Source: Lantana camara
Lineage: Eukaryota > Streptophyta > Magnoliopsida > Lamiales > Verbenaceae
Direction of reading: 5' to 3'
Length of the DNA: 64,000 bases
Assembly: GCA_037501455.1 (NCBI GenBank)
Contig: CM074858.1
Location: forward strand, 76,110,501 to 76,174,500
Of this stretch, positions 34,610 to 44,874 are shown piece by piece. The translations under genes and the position numbers were made by a program. The notes under the pieces are model-generated. The model had not been told where the DNA came from. It searched no databases and saw nothing but the letters and a program-made list of their open reading frames with translations. How positions within the stretch are numbered: position 1 is the stretch's first letter; each line of letters starts with the position of its first letter.

Positions 34610-35863
34610 ATGCCTCCTAGACGCCGTGACCGAGAGGCTTCACCGGATGCGCCTAATCTGCCTCCGCCACCACCACTGAATGCGGAGAACATTGTTCAGG
34701 CACTTCTCAATCAGTTGCAATAGAATCAGAGACAACAGACACCACCCGTTGATGGTCAGGATGGTACTAGCTCAGCTATGTATAGGGAGTTTCGGAATAA
34801 CAACCCTCCTAAGTGGTTTAGAGGAGATGACATAAAGGTTGATGAGTGGTTAGCTGAGATCAGGTGTATTTGGGAGATTTGCCCAGAGAGTTCTCAGGAT
34901 AGGGCGATTTGTTCTGCTCGATTCATTCAGGGACAGGCAGCTAACTGGCTCAAGGGAGTTCGATCCAGACTTGAGAGGAGTGGTATGGAGTTCACTTGGG
35001 AGACTTTCGTACATAACTTCCACGAGAAGTTTATACCTCATAGTGCACGAGAGCGCAAGCTTCAGGAGTTTTTTGAGCTGAAGCAGGGATCCAGATCTGT
35101 TGAGGACTACATTCTAGAGTTCGAGAGACTTGCTCCCTATGCTACCCACATCACTGATATTGATTCACATAGAGCCCGTCACTTCCTTCATGGGCTTCGA
35201 GAGGATATTCAGAGAGCTCTTCAGGCTGTCAATGTGAGCACTTGGGATAAGGTTACTAAGAGGGCTATTCAGGTCGAGGCTCAGAGACAGAGGTTGAGTC
35301 CCCCATCCTTCTCTTCGGGGCATGGTTCGGGTTCTGGATCGGGCAAGAAGCCCGCTACTCATGTTTCTTCTACTACTACACCAGCTTTCCGTCCACAGGG
35401 CTTCATTAATAAGAAGCCCCGACCTGCTACTCCTATAGGATCGCCAGCATTACCGGCACCAGCCCCAGCTCGTTACTCTCACTGTCAGGGCTTTCATCCA
35501 TCGGAGAGATGTTGGTGGTATTTGGGTAGATGTTTGGTGTGTGGTTCGGTTGATCACAAGAGGGATGCTTGTCCGAAGAAGAGACCTGTAGTTCAGGCTA
35601 GTGCTTATGCTCTGGATGGCGAGGAGGAGGCAGCAGAGATTGATCAGAATGCTATAGTGGAAGGTACAATACATATTCATGGCATATCATTACATGCATT
35701 GTTTGATCCCGGGGCTACACATTCTTTTATTGCCCGGGATATTGTTGCTTCTTTGCCTTTGCTTGCTGAGATATCTGCGCATGTGTTTGTGGTGAGTTCT
35801 CCCTTGGGGGGGGGGGAGCTTGGAGACGGACAGAGTGTTTCGCGAGTGTCTGGTGAGTTTTGA
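34610..35863 (+). pseudogene. Tekay-like gag and protease, one in-frame stop
   Basis: The frame starts at MPPRRRDREASPD (34610), which follows a splice-acceptor-like TTTCAG. A TAG at 34721-34723 (codon 38, in a glutamine-rich run, plausibly from CAG) interrupts it, and it then stays open from 34778 for 361 codons. Residues of that open part: retrotransposon gag domain about 10-170 (FRGDDIKVDEWLAEI, FIQGQAANWLKGVR, FHEKFIPHSARERKLQEF), CCHC knuckle 252-265 (CLVCGSVDHKRDAC), aspartic protease 309-317 (FDPGATHSF; DPG is normal for this lineage). The frame is then lost at an 11-G run (35806-35816) and stops at 35863. Protease continues in another frame to about 35960. Confidence 0.88.
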
Positions 35864-35957
35864 GGGTCGAGTTTTTCCTGCTGATCTAATTGTGATGCCT
35901 ATGGGGAGGTTTAAGGTGATTCTTGGGATGCATTAGCTTTCCCGACATGGTGCAGTT

Positions 35958-37578
35958 ATGGATTACCGTTTGAAGAGGATTTCTTTTGATTCTGCGGTGT
36001 TTTCGGGAGAGAGTTTGGGATCCAGCCCGTTTATATCCTTTGTTGACGCTAGTAAGTTAGTCCGGGATGGTGCTACAAGTTTCGTAGCTTACCTTCTGAA
36101 CAAACCCAAGGACCAGGTCAAGCTTGAGGAGACGGAGGTCGTACGGGAGTACCTGGATGTATTCCCAGAGGGTTTGGGGTCCTTACCACCGGATAGGAAC
36201 ATTGAGTTTGTAGTGGATCTCTATCCCGGAGCTAAGCCTTATTCGAAGACCCCCACAGGATGGCTCCTGCCGAGTTGAAGGAACTGAAGAAGCAGTTGGA
36301 TGAGCTTCTGGTCAGTGGTTACATTCGTCCGAGCACTTCTCCGTGGGGTGCTCCCGTCCTGTTTGTTAAGAAGAAAGATGAGACGTTAAGGATGTGTATA
36401 GATTACCGTGAGCTGAACAGGATGACAGTTAAGAACAAGTATCCATTGCCCCATATTGAGGAGTTGTTTGATAGCTTGCAGGGTTCGAGAGTGTACTCCA
36501 AGTTGGATTTGAGGCAGGGATACTATCAGTTGAGGATTAGAGAGAAGGATATCTCTAAGACTGGATTCAACATGAGATATGGACACTTTGAGTTTGTGGT
36601 TATACCGTTTAGGTTGACGAATGCCCCTACGGTATTTATGGATATGATGCACCGGGTGTTTAGACCGTTACTTGATAAGTTCGTGGTGATCTTTATAGAC
36701 GACATCTTGGTGTATTCGAGATTGGTTGAGGAGCATGCTCAGCATCTCCGGATTATGTTGGAAACACTAAGAGAGCACAAGTTGTATGCTAAGTACAGTA
36801 AGTGCGAGTTCTGGATTGATCGAGTCACTTTTCTGGGTCATATCATCTCAGGCAATGGAATTGAGGTCGATCCCTCTAAGATTGAAATGGTGTTACATTG
36901 GGAGAGGCCTAGGAACGCCTCTGAGATACGGAGTTTTCTGGGTTTGGCAGGCTACTATATAGGAGATTTGTGATCGATTTCTCTAAGATTGCAGCCCCGT
37001 TAACTAAGTTGACCAAGAAGGAAACCAAGTTTGAATGGGATGATAGTTGTGAGATGAGCTTTCAGACTTTAAAGGAAAGGTTGACTACAGCACCGGTTCT
37101 CACCCTACCCGAGGGACTTGAGGGTTATGCAGTTTATGCAGATGATTCTAAGGAAGGACTGGGTTGTGTGTTGATGCAGAATGGTCGGGTTGTAGCTTAT
37201 GCCTCTAAGAAGTTGAAGGTGCATGAGCAGAATTAACCCACCCATGATCTAGAGCTTGCAGCAGTCGTGTTTGCGTTGTCTAAGTGGCGCCACTATCTCT
37301 ATGGTGCTACGTTTGAAGTGTTCTCGGATCATAAGAGTCTTCAGTACTTGTTCGCGCAGAAAGAGCTTAACTTGAGACAGATGAGATGGGTTGAGTTCTT
37401 AAAGGACTACAATTACACGATTCAGTACCATCCGGGTAAGGCAAATGTGGTTGCCGGCGTGTTGAGCAGGAAAGTCAGTATTTCAAGTTTAGTGGCTGGG
37501 TTTTCTGAGCAGAGTTCAACTGTTATGGTTTCGGTGGCTAGGTTAGCCAACATCACGGTTCAGCCTGATTTGAAGTAG
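35958..37578 (+). pseudogene. Tekay-like RT and RNase H, broken
   Basis: 35958-36278 is the protease-RT linker (VREYLDVFPEGLGSLPPDR). 36260-36973 holds [17 protein letters not shown] (catalytic D), the FG motif altered to [18 protein letters not shown] (YVDD-type box) and [15 protein letters not shown]. It stops after LAGYYIGDL, with a short deletion of the expected YRRFI region. 36970-37236 holds the start of RNase H (YAVYADDSKEGLGCVL; related copies have YTDAS-type residues here) and a TAA at PTHDLEL. 37267-37578 carries [25 protein letters not shown] and the RNase H C-terminus. At least three breaks, so no functional enzyme. Confidence 0.88.
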
Positions 37579-37620
37579 AGAATGTTGGAGGCTTAGTCTA
37601 CGGATCCCAAGATTCAGAGA

Positions 37621-38805
37621 TTGGTTGCTCGTTCTAGAGATGATCTCGAGACTAAGTTTGGGTTTGATGATTCTGGTTTGTTCAGGTTCAAGGCAAGAGT
37701 GTGTGTGCCTAACCAGCTCAAGAGGGTAATACTTGAGGAGGCGTACCACTCCGGTTATTCCATTCATCTAGGAGGTACGAAGATGTACCGGGACTTTAAA
37801 GAGTTGTAATGGTGGAGTGGCATGAAGAGGGATGTCGCATTCTTTGTAAAGCGATGCCTAACATGCCAGATGGTTAAGGCAGAACATCAGAAACAGGGAG
37901 GTACTCTCCAACCACTTCCGATACCGGAGTTGAAGTGGGAGCAGGTGACTATGGACTTTGTGTCCGGCCTACCGAGGTCTAGGAGAGGATTCGACAGGAT
38001 TTGGGTTGTGATAGACCGTTTGACTAAGTCTGCCCATTTCCTTAAGGTTCGGATGACGGATAAGGCACCTAAGTTGGCTGAATTGTATTGTAATGAGATA
38101 GTGAGACTACACGGAGTTCCGGCTAGCATCGCATCAGATCGGGATCCTCGGTTTACAGCTAGTTTTTGGCAGGATCTTCAGAAGTGCTTGGGTACAAAGC
38201 TTAAGTTTAGTAACGCATCACATCCTCAGACTGATAGACAATCAGAGCGGCTGATTAAGTATCTCAAGGATATGTTAAGGGCATGTGCATTGGATTTTAA
38301 GGATAAATGGGATAAACACTTGACATTGGTTGAGTTCTCTTACAACAACAGTTACCAGGCTTCGATTGTTATGGCCCCTTACGAGGCACTCTATGGAAGG
38401 AAGTGTAGGTCGCCACTATATTGGGATATTGAGTATTGGCGATGGACTAAGGAGGGTAAGCTCACGAGAGCTAAGGCCTCGTCTAAGATTGAGAAGATGG
38501 TTGAGAAGGTTAAGTTGATTCAGTAGAGAATGAAAGCAACTCAGGATAGACAAAAGAGTTATGCGGATAAGAGGAGAAGGCCCCTCGAGTTTGAGGTCGG
38601 AGATCGTGTCTTCTTGAAGGCAATTCCTAGGAAGGGCTTTTCTCGTATTGGTAGAGGTGGGAAGCTTAGCCCTCGATATCTTGGACCGTTTGAGATTCTA
38701 GAGAGGATTGGAGAGCTGGCGTATAGGTTGGACCTACCGCCGAGTTTGACTGGGATTCATAATGTGTTCCACGTTTCACAACTTCGGAAGTTCTACCCCG
38801 ATTAG
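37621..38805 (+). pseudogene. Tekay-like integrase, broken
   Basis: 37621-37809 carries the histidine pair of the HHCC zinc domain (AYHSGYSIHLGGTKMYRD) and ends in a TAA before WWSGMKRD. 37822-38526 carries CLTCQMVKAEHQ and the catalytic core with MDFVSGLPRSRRGFDRIWVV (first D), IASDRDPRFTASFW (second D) and SERLIKYLKDMLRA (E). A TAG follows at IQ. 38530-38805 is the C-terminal domain (MKATQDRQKSYADKRRRPL, GDRVFLKAIPRKGF, LSPRYLGPFEI, HNVFHVSQLRKFYPD). All expected domains are present but separated by stops. Integrase would join element cDNA to host DNA. Confidence 0.9.
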
Positions 38806-39020
38806 TCGACGGTTTTACCAGTTGAAGAGGTACAACTTGAGTCCGATTTGACGATTGTGAAGCACCCAGTTGAGATTCAGGATCGGAAAGTATAAGTGTT
38901 GAGAAACAAGCAGATTCCCTTGGTCAGAGTGTTGTGGAGAGATCAGAAATCTGAGGAATCGACTTGGGAGACTGAGGAGAAGATGAGGAAGTTGTATCCG
39001 GAGTTGTTTCTAGCAGCGAA
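38806..39020 (+). pseudogene. Chromodomain-like tail of the Tekay-like integrase
   Basis: After the stop at 38803-38805 the same region still encodes LPVEEVQLESDLTI, a TAA at 38892-38894, then LRNKQIPLVRVLWRD and EESTWETEEKMRKLYPELF. The sequence VLWRD..EESTWE..E.M...YP.LF matches the group II chromodomain of plant chromoviruses, which is thought to guide insertion to heterochromatin. Two stops separate it from the integrase core. Confidence 0.75.
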
Positions 39021-39039
39021 CCTGAGGACAGGTTCTCCT

Positions 39040-39052
39040 AAGGGGGGGAGGT
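39040..39052 (+). other. Tekay-like polypurine tract
   Basis: AAGGGGGGGAGGT immediately before the TGTGACACC start of the 3' LTR. Confidence 0.9.
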
Positions 39053-41973
39053 TGTGACACCCCGTCCGATAGATCGTACAGGTATGCGCTATGAGAGAGT
39101 TTACCTTATGCACTTATGTGGTTTAATTTCCCTTTTATGTGTTTAATTCCAACTTTGATTGAAAATGTGACTTAATTGACTAAAATCCAAAATGGTAAAA
39201 TATGAATTCTTGCATGACAACTTGAGAATGGAACTTGGATGAATTTAAATTAATTGTTGGAGTTGGATTTAAATAGGACTTGGACCTATTGGTGTGTTTG
39301 GGCCTAACTCGAGTTAGGTGAGTTTGGGTCATTCGGGACCAATATGAGCTCGGGAATTCGAATTCGAATTCCAACACCACTATTGGACTTGATTCTGTGA
39401 TTCGGGTCCAACAGAATTTAGTTTATACTTTTCGAAAACCGTTTAGACCTTAAACCTTTTAATTTTGACTTATTGGATCGAAAGTCATTTATTTGAGCCC
39501 AAATCCTATTAAAGCCTTTAGCCTCATATTATATCTTGGAAACCCTAACCTTGACCTAAAACTATTAGCCACCATATAAATAGTTTTATCCCTTTTCATT
39601 TCATTTCAAACCACACAAGTTAGCCTCAAAGAGAATCATGGAGAAACTTCAAGAGAAGATCAAGACTTGAATCATCTTTCATTCTAAGAGCTCATATTCT
39701 TTGATTCCTCATTCCTTCACAAGACAAGGTAAGCTTTGGATCTCTTTTGATGAGTATTTCATTTCTATTCTTAGATTGGAGCATGAAATTGTTAGTATGA
39801 ACTTGAATGATGAGATCTTGAATTCCTTAAGCAAGCCTTGATGATTTGAATGCTCCTTATGTGTCTTAGTTGCTGGAAATTCGTGTAGGAAGACTAGGAA
39901 TTCATATCTTCATGTTTAAGCTTGAAATTCATGAAAATGGGTGTTTGAAATTTTGGGCAAAAACCTTCCTAAACTTGAATTAATTGATGTTTTGATGCTA
40001 AGCATGATTTATATGATGTTATACTTGAATTTCGTGATGTTTTTTGGTCAATTTCATGCTGATTTGATGATTTTTGGTGTTCCCCTTCTTCTTCCCGAAA
40101 CTGTCCAGTTTCTGTTCCAGATATATGGCCGGAACGGCCGTCCCGTTTGTGCTTTAAGCCCGGAACGGCCCTTCCGGGCTAGGGTTTGGTTTTGGCGGCC
40201 GAACATGGGAACGACCGTTCCCATGTGTGCTTGGACTGGGAACGTCCGTTCCCAGTCTCGCTAGGCCTTGGCGTGGGAAGGACCGTTCCCATGCTATGTT
40301 GTGCATGGGAATGGCCGTTCCCATATGTCTATGACCCTTTCTACTTGCTTTTTCGTGCGCATTTGATTCGTTTGAGTTGCTACTTGACTTGTATGATCCG
40401 ATATAACTTGGAATGCATCTCTGAACCATAATACTTTACAACTTGCATGATTTACTTGAATACTTGAATTGACCCTTGTGACCAACTTGATAAGCATCAT
40501 TCCATTTCGCATATCATCCATACTTTGTACGCCGTGTGTCTTACTTGGTTCATGTAGAGTCTAAGTTTGGGCTTTTGTATGTCTTGTCACAGAGTTTGGT
40601 GGTGCCGGTGAGCCCGAGGTTTAGAGTGTTTGGCCCTTCACACTCTCAGACTCTACTACCACGAGGTGAGGTTTAGGATTTTGTATAGTTATGCGACCTA
40701 TGACCTTTACATGTTTATATCTACCCTTGCATGCGAGTATACCCTACTATAAATACGTATGTGTTGGATATGATATGTTTATGATTTTGCGTGAGTCCTG
40801 CGTGGGTGGAGGTCATGAGGCTTAAAGTTCCATCGCGTAGGGATAAAAATATATATACCAGTTTTTGAGGCATATGTAAGCTATTTTGGAAAAACAGTTG
40901 TGTTTTGATTATGTAGCGAGATTGCCATGAAAGATTGGCGTATATTATGTTATTATCTGTTCTGTTGTTGATCCAAGGAGCTATTGGATAGACAGCCCTG
41001 GGACGGTATAGGACCGCCAGGGATCAGTCTGTGTGTAGTTCCATTTGAGATATCCTCAAGCGACGCGTGTTGTAAGGAAGGTGTGGTATCTTGAGCCTTC
41101 GGCTAAGGCCGGGGAGGACTCTTGTGGGTTCGCTACCCCTTGAGGGTGAGTCTATTTTAGACGGATTATTATAGATGGTTTGGGGACAACACATCTCCTC
41201 CATCACAAGTGTAGTGGATGGATTGATTTTGAGTTATGTTCTGAGGAGTAAAGGTTGGAAGCTCGTACTCACCGAGCATGTGATCTATTCTGTCTGGGAA
41301 TCATGAATCGAGATAGAGTTTCTGAAATATTTTCTAAAACTTATATATCTATCTTTTAAATGTCTTTGGTATGCAACACCTATCTCCGGTTCACGATTCC
41401 CTCCTTTTATTCTGTGTTATACTCTTTATATATATATTGTGGGTGTGCATTAGCACCCCCCCCCCCTCACTCGGTCAAGTTAACTGGCCCCTCATTTAAA
41501 CTTTTAGTTGCAGGTCTGTTGGCGTTTGCTAGGCGGGAGTGAGTCCTTTGAGTTGCACTTCGTCGGTCTAGCCTTTGTAGTTGCATTTGTCTTTCATACA
41601 CTTTCCTTATGTTTTGACTTGTAGACTTGAGATTATACTTTACTTTTCTGTAGCCCTGCGTGGCATTCGTATTCGGCCCTTTGTGGCACTTGATGATTAT
41701 TACGTTATGCCTATTGTTGATATTCGGGACTAGGTATCTATGCTAGTTAAACCCGTCACTTGTTTTGAAGGTTGATTTAAATGCTTCCGCTATCTTGCTT
41801 TGAATATTTGATTCGCTTCCGCACTTTGAGTTTGTCGAGTTAGATCCGCCTAGCATAGCGTGTGCGTTTGTCTCCCGTTCGCTCTGATTCGGATTCGGGC
41901 ATGGACTTCCATTTCATGACCGGGTCTGGGTCTCAGTGCGGGGAATGTGTCATCCTCCGTTTAGGGTGTTACA
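39053..41973 (+). repeat. Tekay-like 3' LTR
   Basis: 2921 bp, TGTGACACC to GGGTGTTACA. Same landmarks as the 5' LTR: donor GT 39729-39730, palindrome array 40128-40324, acceptor AG 40591-40592, 73-nt interval, second donor GT 40666-40667. It has one more palindrome unit than the 5' LTR. Confidence 0.9.
40128..40324. repeat. Palindrome array in Tekay-like 3' LTR (six units)
   Basis: Same GGGAACGGCCGTTCCC family as in the 5' LTR, with a sixth unit (CATGGGAATGGCCGTTCCCAT at about 40304-40324) added or lost since insertion. Confidence 0.9.
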
Positions 41974-43781
41974 ATGCATATAGATGAAAATGATGCAACG
42001 CACATCACATACGTTCAAACTTAGTCATATCGAAGCACTTAGCATATTATCATATCAACGACACACAAATTAAACTCATATCACGTCAAATAAACTCATA
42101 ACATATCATACCTCATGCATCTACAAGTTTAAATCACATAAACAAGACAAAAGATTCAAAGAGATATCGCACTAGTATTTAAACGGTTATGCACTTAAGT
42201 CACGTTTATACTTAGAAATTAAAGCCATAAAATTAAAATAAACAACGAAACACATTATATTACAACTTATTAACATTTTAGGATCATAATTGGGGTGAAG
42301 AAATCAAATAAAATAAAAAAAATGGAATGAGAAAAGCAAGTAAACAACACATAACGTCAAAACGAAACAAGAAAATAGCCAAGCAAACACCCCCACGTAG
42401 CAGCCATTAAATGGTTGCAAATCAAGGGGACACGGCCGTGTCTCCCTTGCAGCACAAAGGAAGACATGGGGGTGTCTGACCAACCCTTGCAGCCACGCCC
42501 GTGGCCAAAAACAAATGCAGGGACGCACACGGGTGTGTCATCGCTGTTGCTTCTTCTTCTTCACGTTGCTACAGCTGAAAACGAAAGGGAAAGTAAGCAA
42601 GGAACAGAGCTGAAGCAGGCAAGGAAAGTAGGTAACCATCCATGCATAACTCAGGTTAAAATCATGCAAAACTCACCCTTAAAACAACTACAAATCACGC
42701 AGCATCAAGGAGAAACAAAGGGATTCAATTTCATCCATAGTAAGCTTCAAGAAACTCAAAATGTTTTAAAGGTGGAACTTCAGAGACAACACTTACATTA
42801 AATACAAGTTTAAGGAAAGGTTAATCATTCTTTAAGGATCATAAATCAGGTCTCGAATCAAGAATCGGAGCAAAGATGCACAAGATATTCACAAATTTCA
42901 TCAAAACCCTTACTATTCATGTTCATGCTCATATCATGCTCAAAACTCAATGAAAATATGAAAATCATGGTTTAAAATAACCACAAGGAGATGGAAAACA
43001 AGAGTATGTGCTTACCTCTTGAATCGGAGAACAAACGAAGGAGTTATGAGCTCAAAATGGCATGAAGGTGAATAGTTACGGGTCTTCTCCTTCTTATTCT
43101 CTTTTCAGCTGCTTCTCTCTCTTATCTTAAGTTAGGGCCGAAATGGGCAAGTGGGGAGGGTAGAGGGAAGAGTTAGGGTGATGTGGGTCCATGAAACGGG
43201 TCAAACGGAGTTAAAACGAGTCAAATACGGGCAAAACGGTAAAAGGTGGAAGTTTTATGTGGGGCTCATGGTTCAGGCAAGTTTCGGATGTTCAAATGGG
43301 TTAGAAAAATATGAGGCTTACTTTGTTAGATCCGTATTTTCGATACGACTCCAGTGATGGTTTCGGAATTCGGATCCAAATTCCCGAACTCAAGTTATAC
43401 TATCCGGAACCCAAGGTGTGCTAAATTTTCATTAGGCCCTTAAGTCCCTAAATCATAAAAATGGTCTAAGACCACATCAAACAAGTTTGAAAACATATAA
43501 CGAGCATATAATCAAGTTCATAATACATATATTTCATGCATATCACATATTCACGGAAATTGGAATCAAGTACGGGGTTAAACGAATCAAAACGGAGTCG
43601 AAAGGGCTAAAACATTCAAAATTCCATATACATAGTTCAAATATAATTCAAATATTAATTCATATATTCAAGAATATTACATAAACAATATAATAAATAT
43701 ATAATTTATATAATTAGATAATTTAAATACGTAATTAGTACTCTCGTGATGTCATGACGATCAGACGAACGGGGTGTTACA
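41974..43781 (-). repeat. Outer solo LTR, 5' piece
   Basis: Continues the outer LTR to its minus-strand start TGTAACACCCCG at 43781. It holds the first donor AAGAG|GTAAGC (GT 43015-43014) and the palindrome array at 42428-42541. The block ending near TAAGTCCC (43390-43450) is the counterpart of 20217-20280 in the LARD. The frames 42304-42528 and 42415-42801 run through the array and have no known domain. Confidence 0.75.
42428..42541. repeat. Palindrome array in outer solo LTR
   Basis: Four units: GGACACGGCCGTGTCTC (42428-42444), GACATGGGGGTGTC (42463-42476), GCCACGCCCGTGGC (42492-42505) and GACGCACACGGGTGTGTCATC (about 42522-42541). Confidence 0.82.
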
Positions 43782-44109
43782 AAGACTTAAAATTCGAATT
43801 TCGAAAGAATAGATTAGGAAAAGTAAAAGTAAAAAATTAAATGCAAATACGTGCCACGAATGTGAAAATTCTAGTCCTTACCACAACAACAAGTGTCCAA
43901 AGCAAATGGACACGCGTTAATTCCAACTCACGTCAACCATCCAAAATCTAATTTCTTGTAATTAATCGGCTAAATTATAAAAGTAGTATTGTTTGACTTT
44001 TGTTTTGCAATTTTAGTGCAAGACGTGTATTTGACATGCGTCTTCATCATTGTTTCAATTTTCTAATTTTTGTATATTTATGATTAAGTCCCATAGTTTA
44101 TAAATGTTT
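43782..44109. other. Flank between solo LTR and pararetrovirus
   Basis: No gene. It begins with AAGAC, the right copy of the outer LTR target duplication, and ends with an AT-rich phrase similar to common plant intergenic sequence. The viral boundary near 44110-44123 cannot be fixed more closely. Confidence 0.5.
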
Positions 44110-44394
44110 TTAATTTGGTCCATTAATTTCTCTTTCGTGTATTTTTTCTATAAATTTATTGTTTATATGATTTATTATTTTTCCTTTTTCTTCTATACCT
44201 TGTATAATTGTATCTCGATTTAATATATCTTTATTTATTGTTCGTTCGTAATTTTTCTGATATATTTCTTTTTTCTGTAAAGATGTTTCTAAATTTTTTC
44301 CCATTTGTTTAATATTTTTAGTTTTCATAATTTCTTTTAATCTATGTTTTTCTTCTGTTATAGTATCTAATTCTATTTTTGGTTTATAACTCAT
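44110..44394 (-). CDS. EPRV small ORF c (94 aa), unknown function
   Basis: Lysine- and glutamate-rich, probably helical. Its last residues (FIEKIHEREING) match the end of the small ORF at 52627-52427 (LIEKIYKREING), so the two look like duplicates. It begins 2 nt after the stop of the preceding ORF. An overlapping ATG at 44123-44121 opens a second frame that begins like the ORFs at 52424 and 52069 (MDQ) but leaves viral-looking sequence within a few codons, so the viral copy is probably cut here. I do not recognise a function. Confidence 0.6.
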   Translation of the reverse strand: MSYKPKIELDTITEEKHRLKEIMKTKNIKQMGKNLETSLQKKEIYQKNYERTINKDILNRDTIIQGIEEKGKIINHINNKFIEKIHEREINGPN

Positions 44395-44396
44395 AA

Positions 44397-44618
44397 TTAG
44401 GCGTGTGACATTTGGTATGCTGTATCTCTTTTTCTTTTGGTATTATTTAAATCTTCGTTTGCAGTTTTTATCATTATCTCTTGAGTTCGTTGTGATATAT
44501 TTTTATCGTGTCTTAAATTATGGTATGCCATTTTAACAAGGTATTCGTCTATAATAAATTGTTCTTCTAATTCTCGTATATCTCGTGTTATTCTTGTTTT
44601 ATAATTAAATCTTTCCAT
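44397..44618 (-). CDS. EPRV small ORF b (73 aa), unknown function
   Basis: A charged, helix-prone 73-residue frame starting MERFNYKTRITRDI. Its ATG overlaps the stop of ORF a by one base (TAATG), and its stop lies 2 nt before ORF c. I see no clear partner for it in the second small-ORF set at 52.4-52.8 kb. Function unknown; treated as real because of the tight spacing and the same codon composition as its neighbours. Confidence 0.55.
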   Translation of the reverse strand: MERFNYKTRITRDIRELEEQFIIDEYLVKMAYHNLRHDKNISQRTQEIMIKTANEDLNNTKRKRDTAYQMSHA

Positions 44619-44809
44619 TATGTTATAGTTAATTGTGTAATTATTTGTTTTGATTTTTCTAAACTAATAATGTTTTTCAAATGTTGTATTCCGTCTGATT
44701 TTCGACCTTCGTTTTTAGCTTTTAAGTAAAGTTTTACTTCTTTATCATAACTTTCGTTTATAGCTTTTATATTGTCTCTATAGAATTTTTGTCTATTATA
44801 GTCATACAT
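44618..44809 (-). CDS. EPRV small ORF a (63 aa), unknown function
   Basis: A 63-residue frame starting MYDYNRQKFYRDNI, 66 nt after the movement-protein stop and just past the primer-binding site. The stretch LYLKAKNEG aligns with LYLIARNNG in the small ORF at 52811-52629, so the two may be duplicates. Function unknown. Confidence 0.55.
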   Translation of the reverse strand: MYDYNRQKFYRDNIKAINESYDKEVKLYLKAKNEGRKSDGIQHLKNIISLEKSKQIITQLTIT

Positions 44810-44854
44810 TTTTGTATTATAATTTGAGTTTCAGTATTTTAGAATCGTATACGG

Positions 44855-44866
44855 GCTCTGATACCA
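44855..44866 (-). other. EPRV primer-binding site (tRNA-Met initiator)
   Basis: The minus strand reads TGGTATCAGAGCC starting a few nt after the movement-protein stop (44875). It primes minus-strand DNA synthesis in caulimovirids and marks the conventional base 1 of the genome. It lies downstream of the movement-protein gene rather than in the large intergenic region. Confidence 0.85.
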
Positions 44867-44874
44867 GAAAGCGA

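Larger units (their letters stand above)
31524..41973 (+). mobile_element. Tekay-like chromovirus (Ty3/Gypsy), full length, decayed
   Basis: 10,450 bp with perfect ATGCA duplications at 31519-31523 and 41974-41978. Order: 5' LTR 31524-34414, primer site, gag with CCHC knuckle, protease (DPGATHSF), RT, RNase H, integrase, a chromodomain-like tail, polypurine tract and 3' LTR 39053-41973. The pol order (RT before integrase), long LTRs, DPG-type protease and a C-terminal chromodomain remnant point to the Tekay/Del chromovirus lineage; I infer the lineage without a tree. Gag-pol is interrupted by at least five stops or frameshifts. Confidence 0.88.
5494..43781 (-). mobile_element. Outer solo LTR (Tekay-like), split by two insertions
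   Basis: On the minus strand the LTR begins TGTAACACCCCG at 43781 and ends GAGGTGCTACA at 5494. Its own sequence survives in three pieces: 5494-5822, 30404-31523 and 41974-43781, about 3.25 kb in total. Flanks are AATAC (5489-5493) and AAGAC (43782-43786), a 5-bp target duplication with one mismatch. No internal region is present, so it is probably a solo LTR from recombination between two LTRs. The pieces join into the same order of landmarks as the LARD LTR: donor (GT at 43015-43014), palindrome array, acceptor (AG at 31456-31455), 73-nt interval, second donor (GT at 31381-31380), and the GAACGGGAGACAAACA block near 5588. Confidence 0.75.

Noticed and set aside
34778..35863. Protease DPG treated as an active-site mutation
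   Set aside because: DPG in place of DTG/DSG is common in Tekay/Del-type chromoviruses.
44090..44123. Continuation of a third MDQ-type viral ORF to the left of 44110
   Set aside because: Similarity covers only the first few codons and then passes into AT-rich intergenic-like sequence; kept as a hint, not as a gene.
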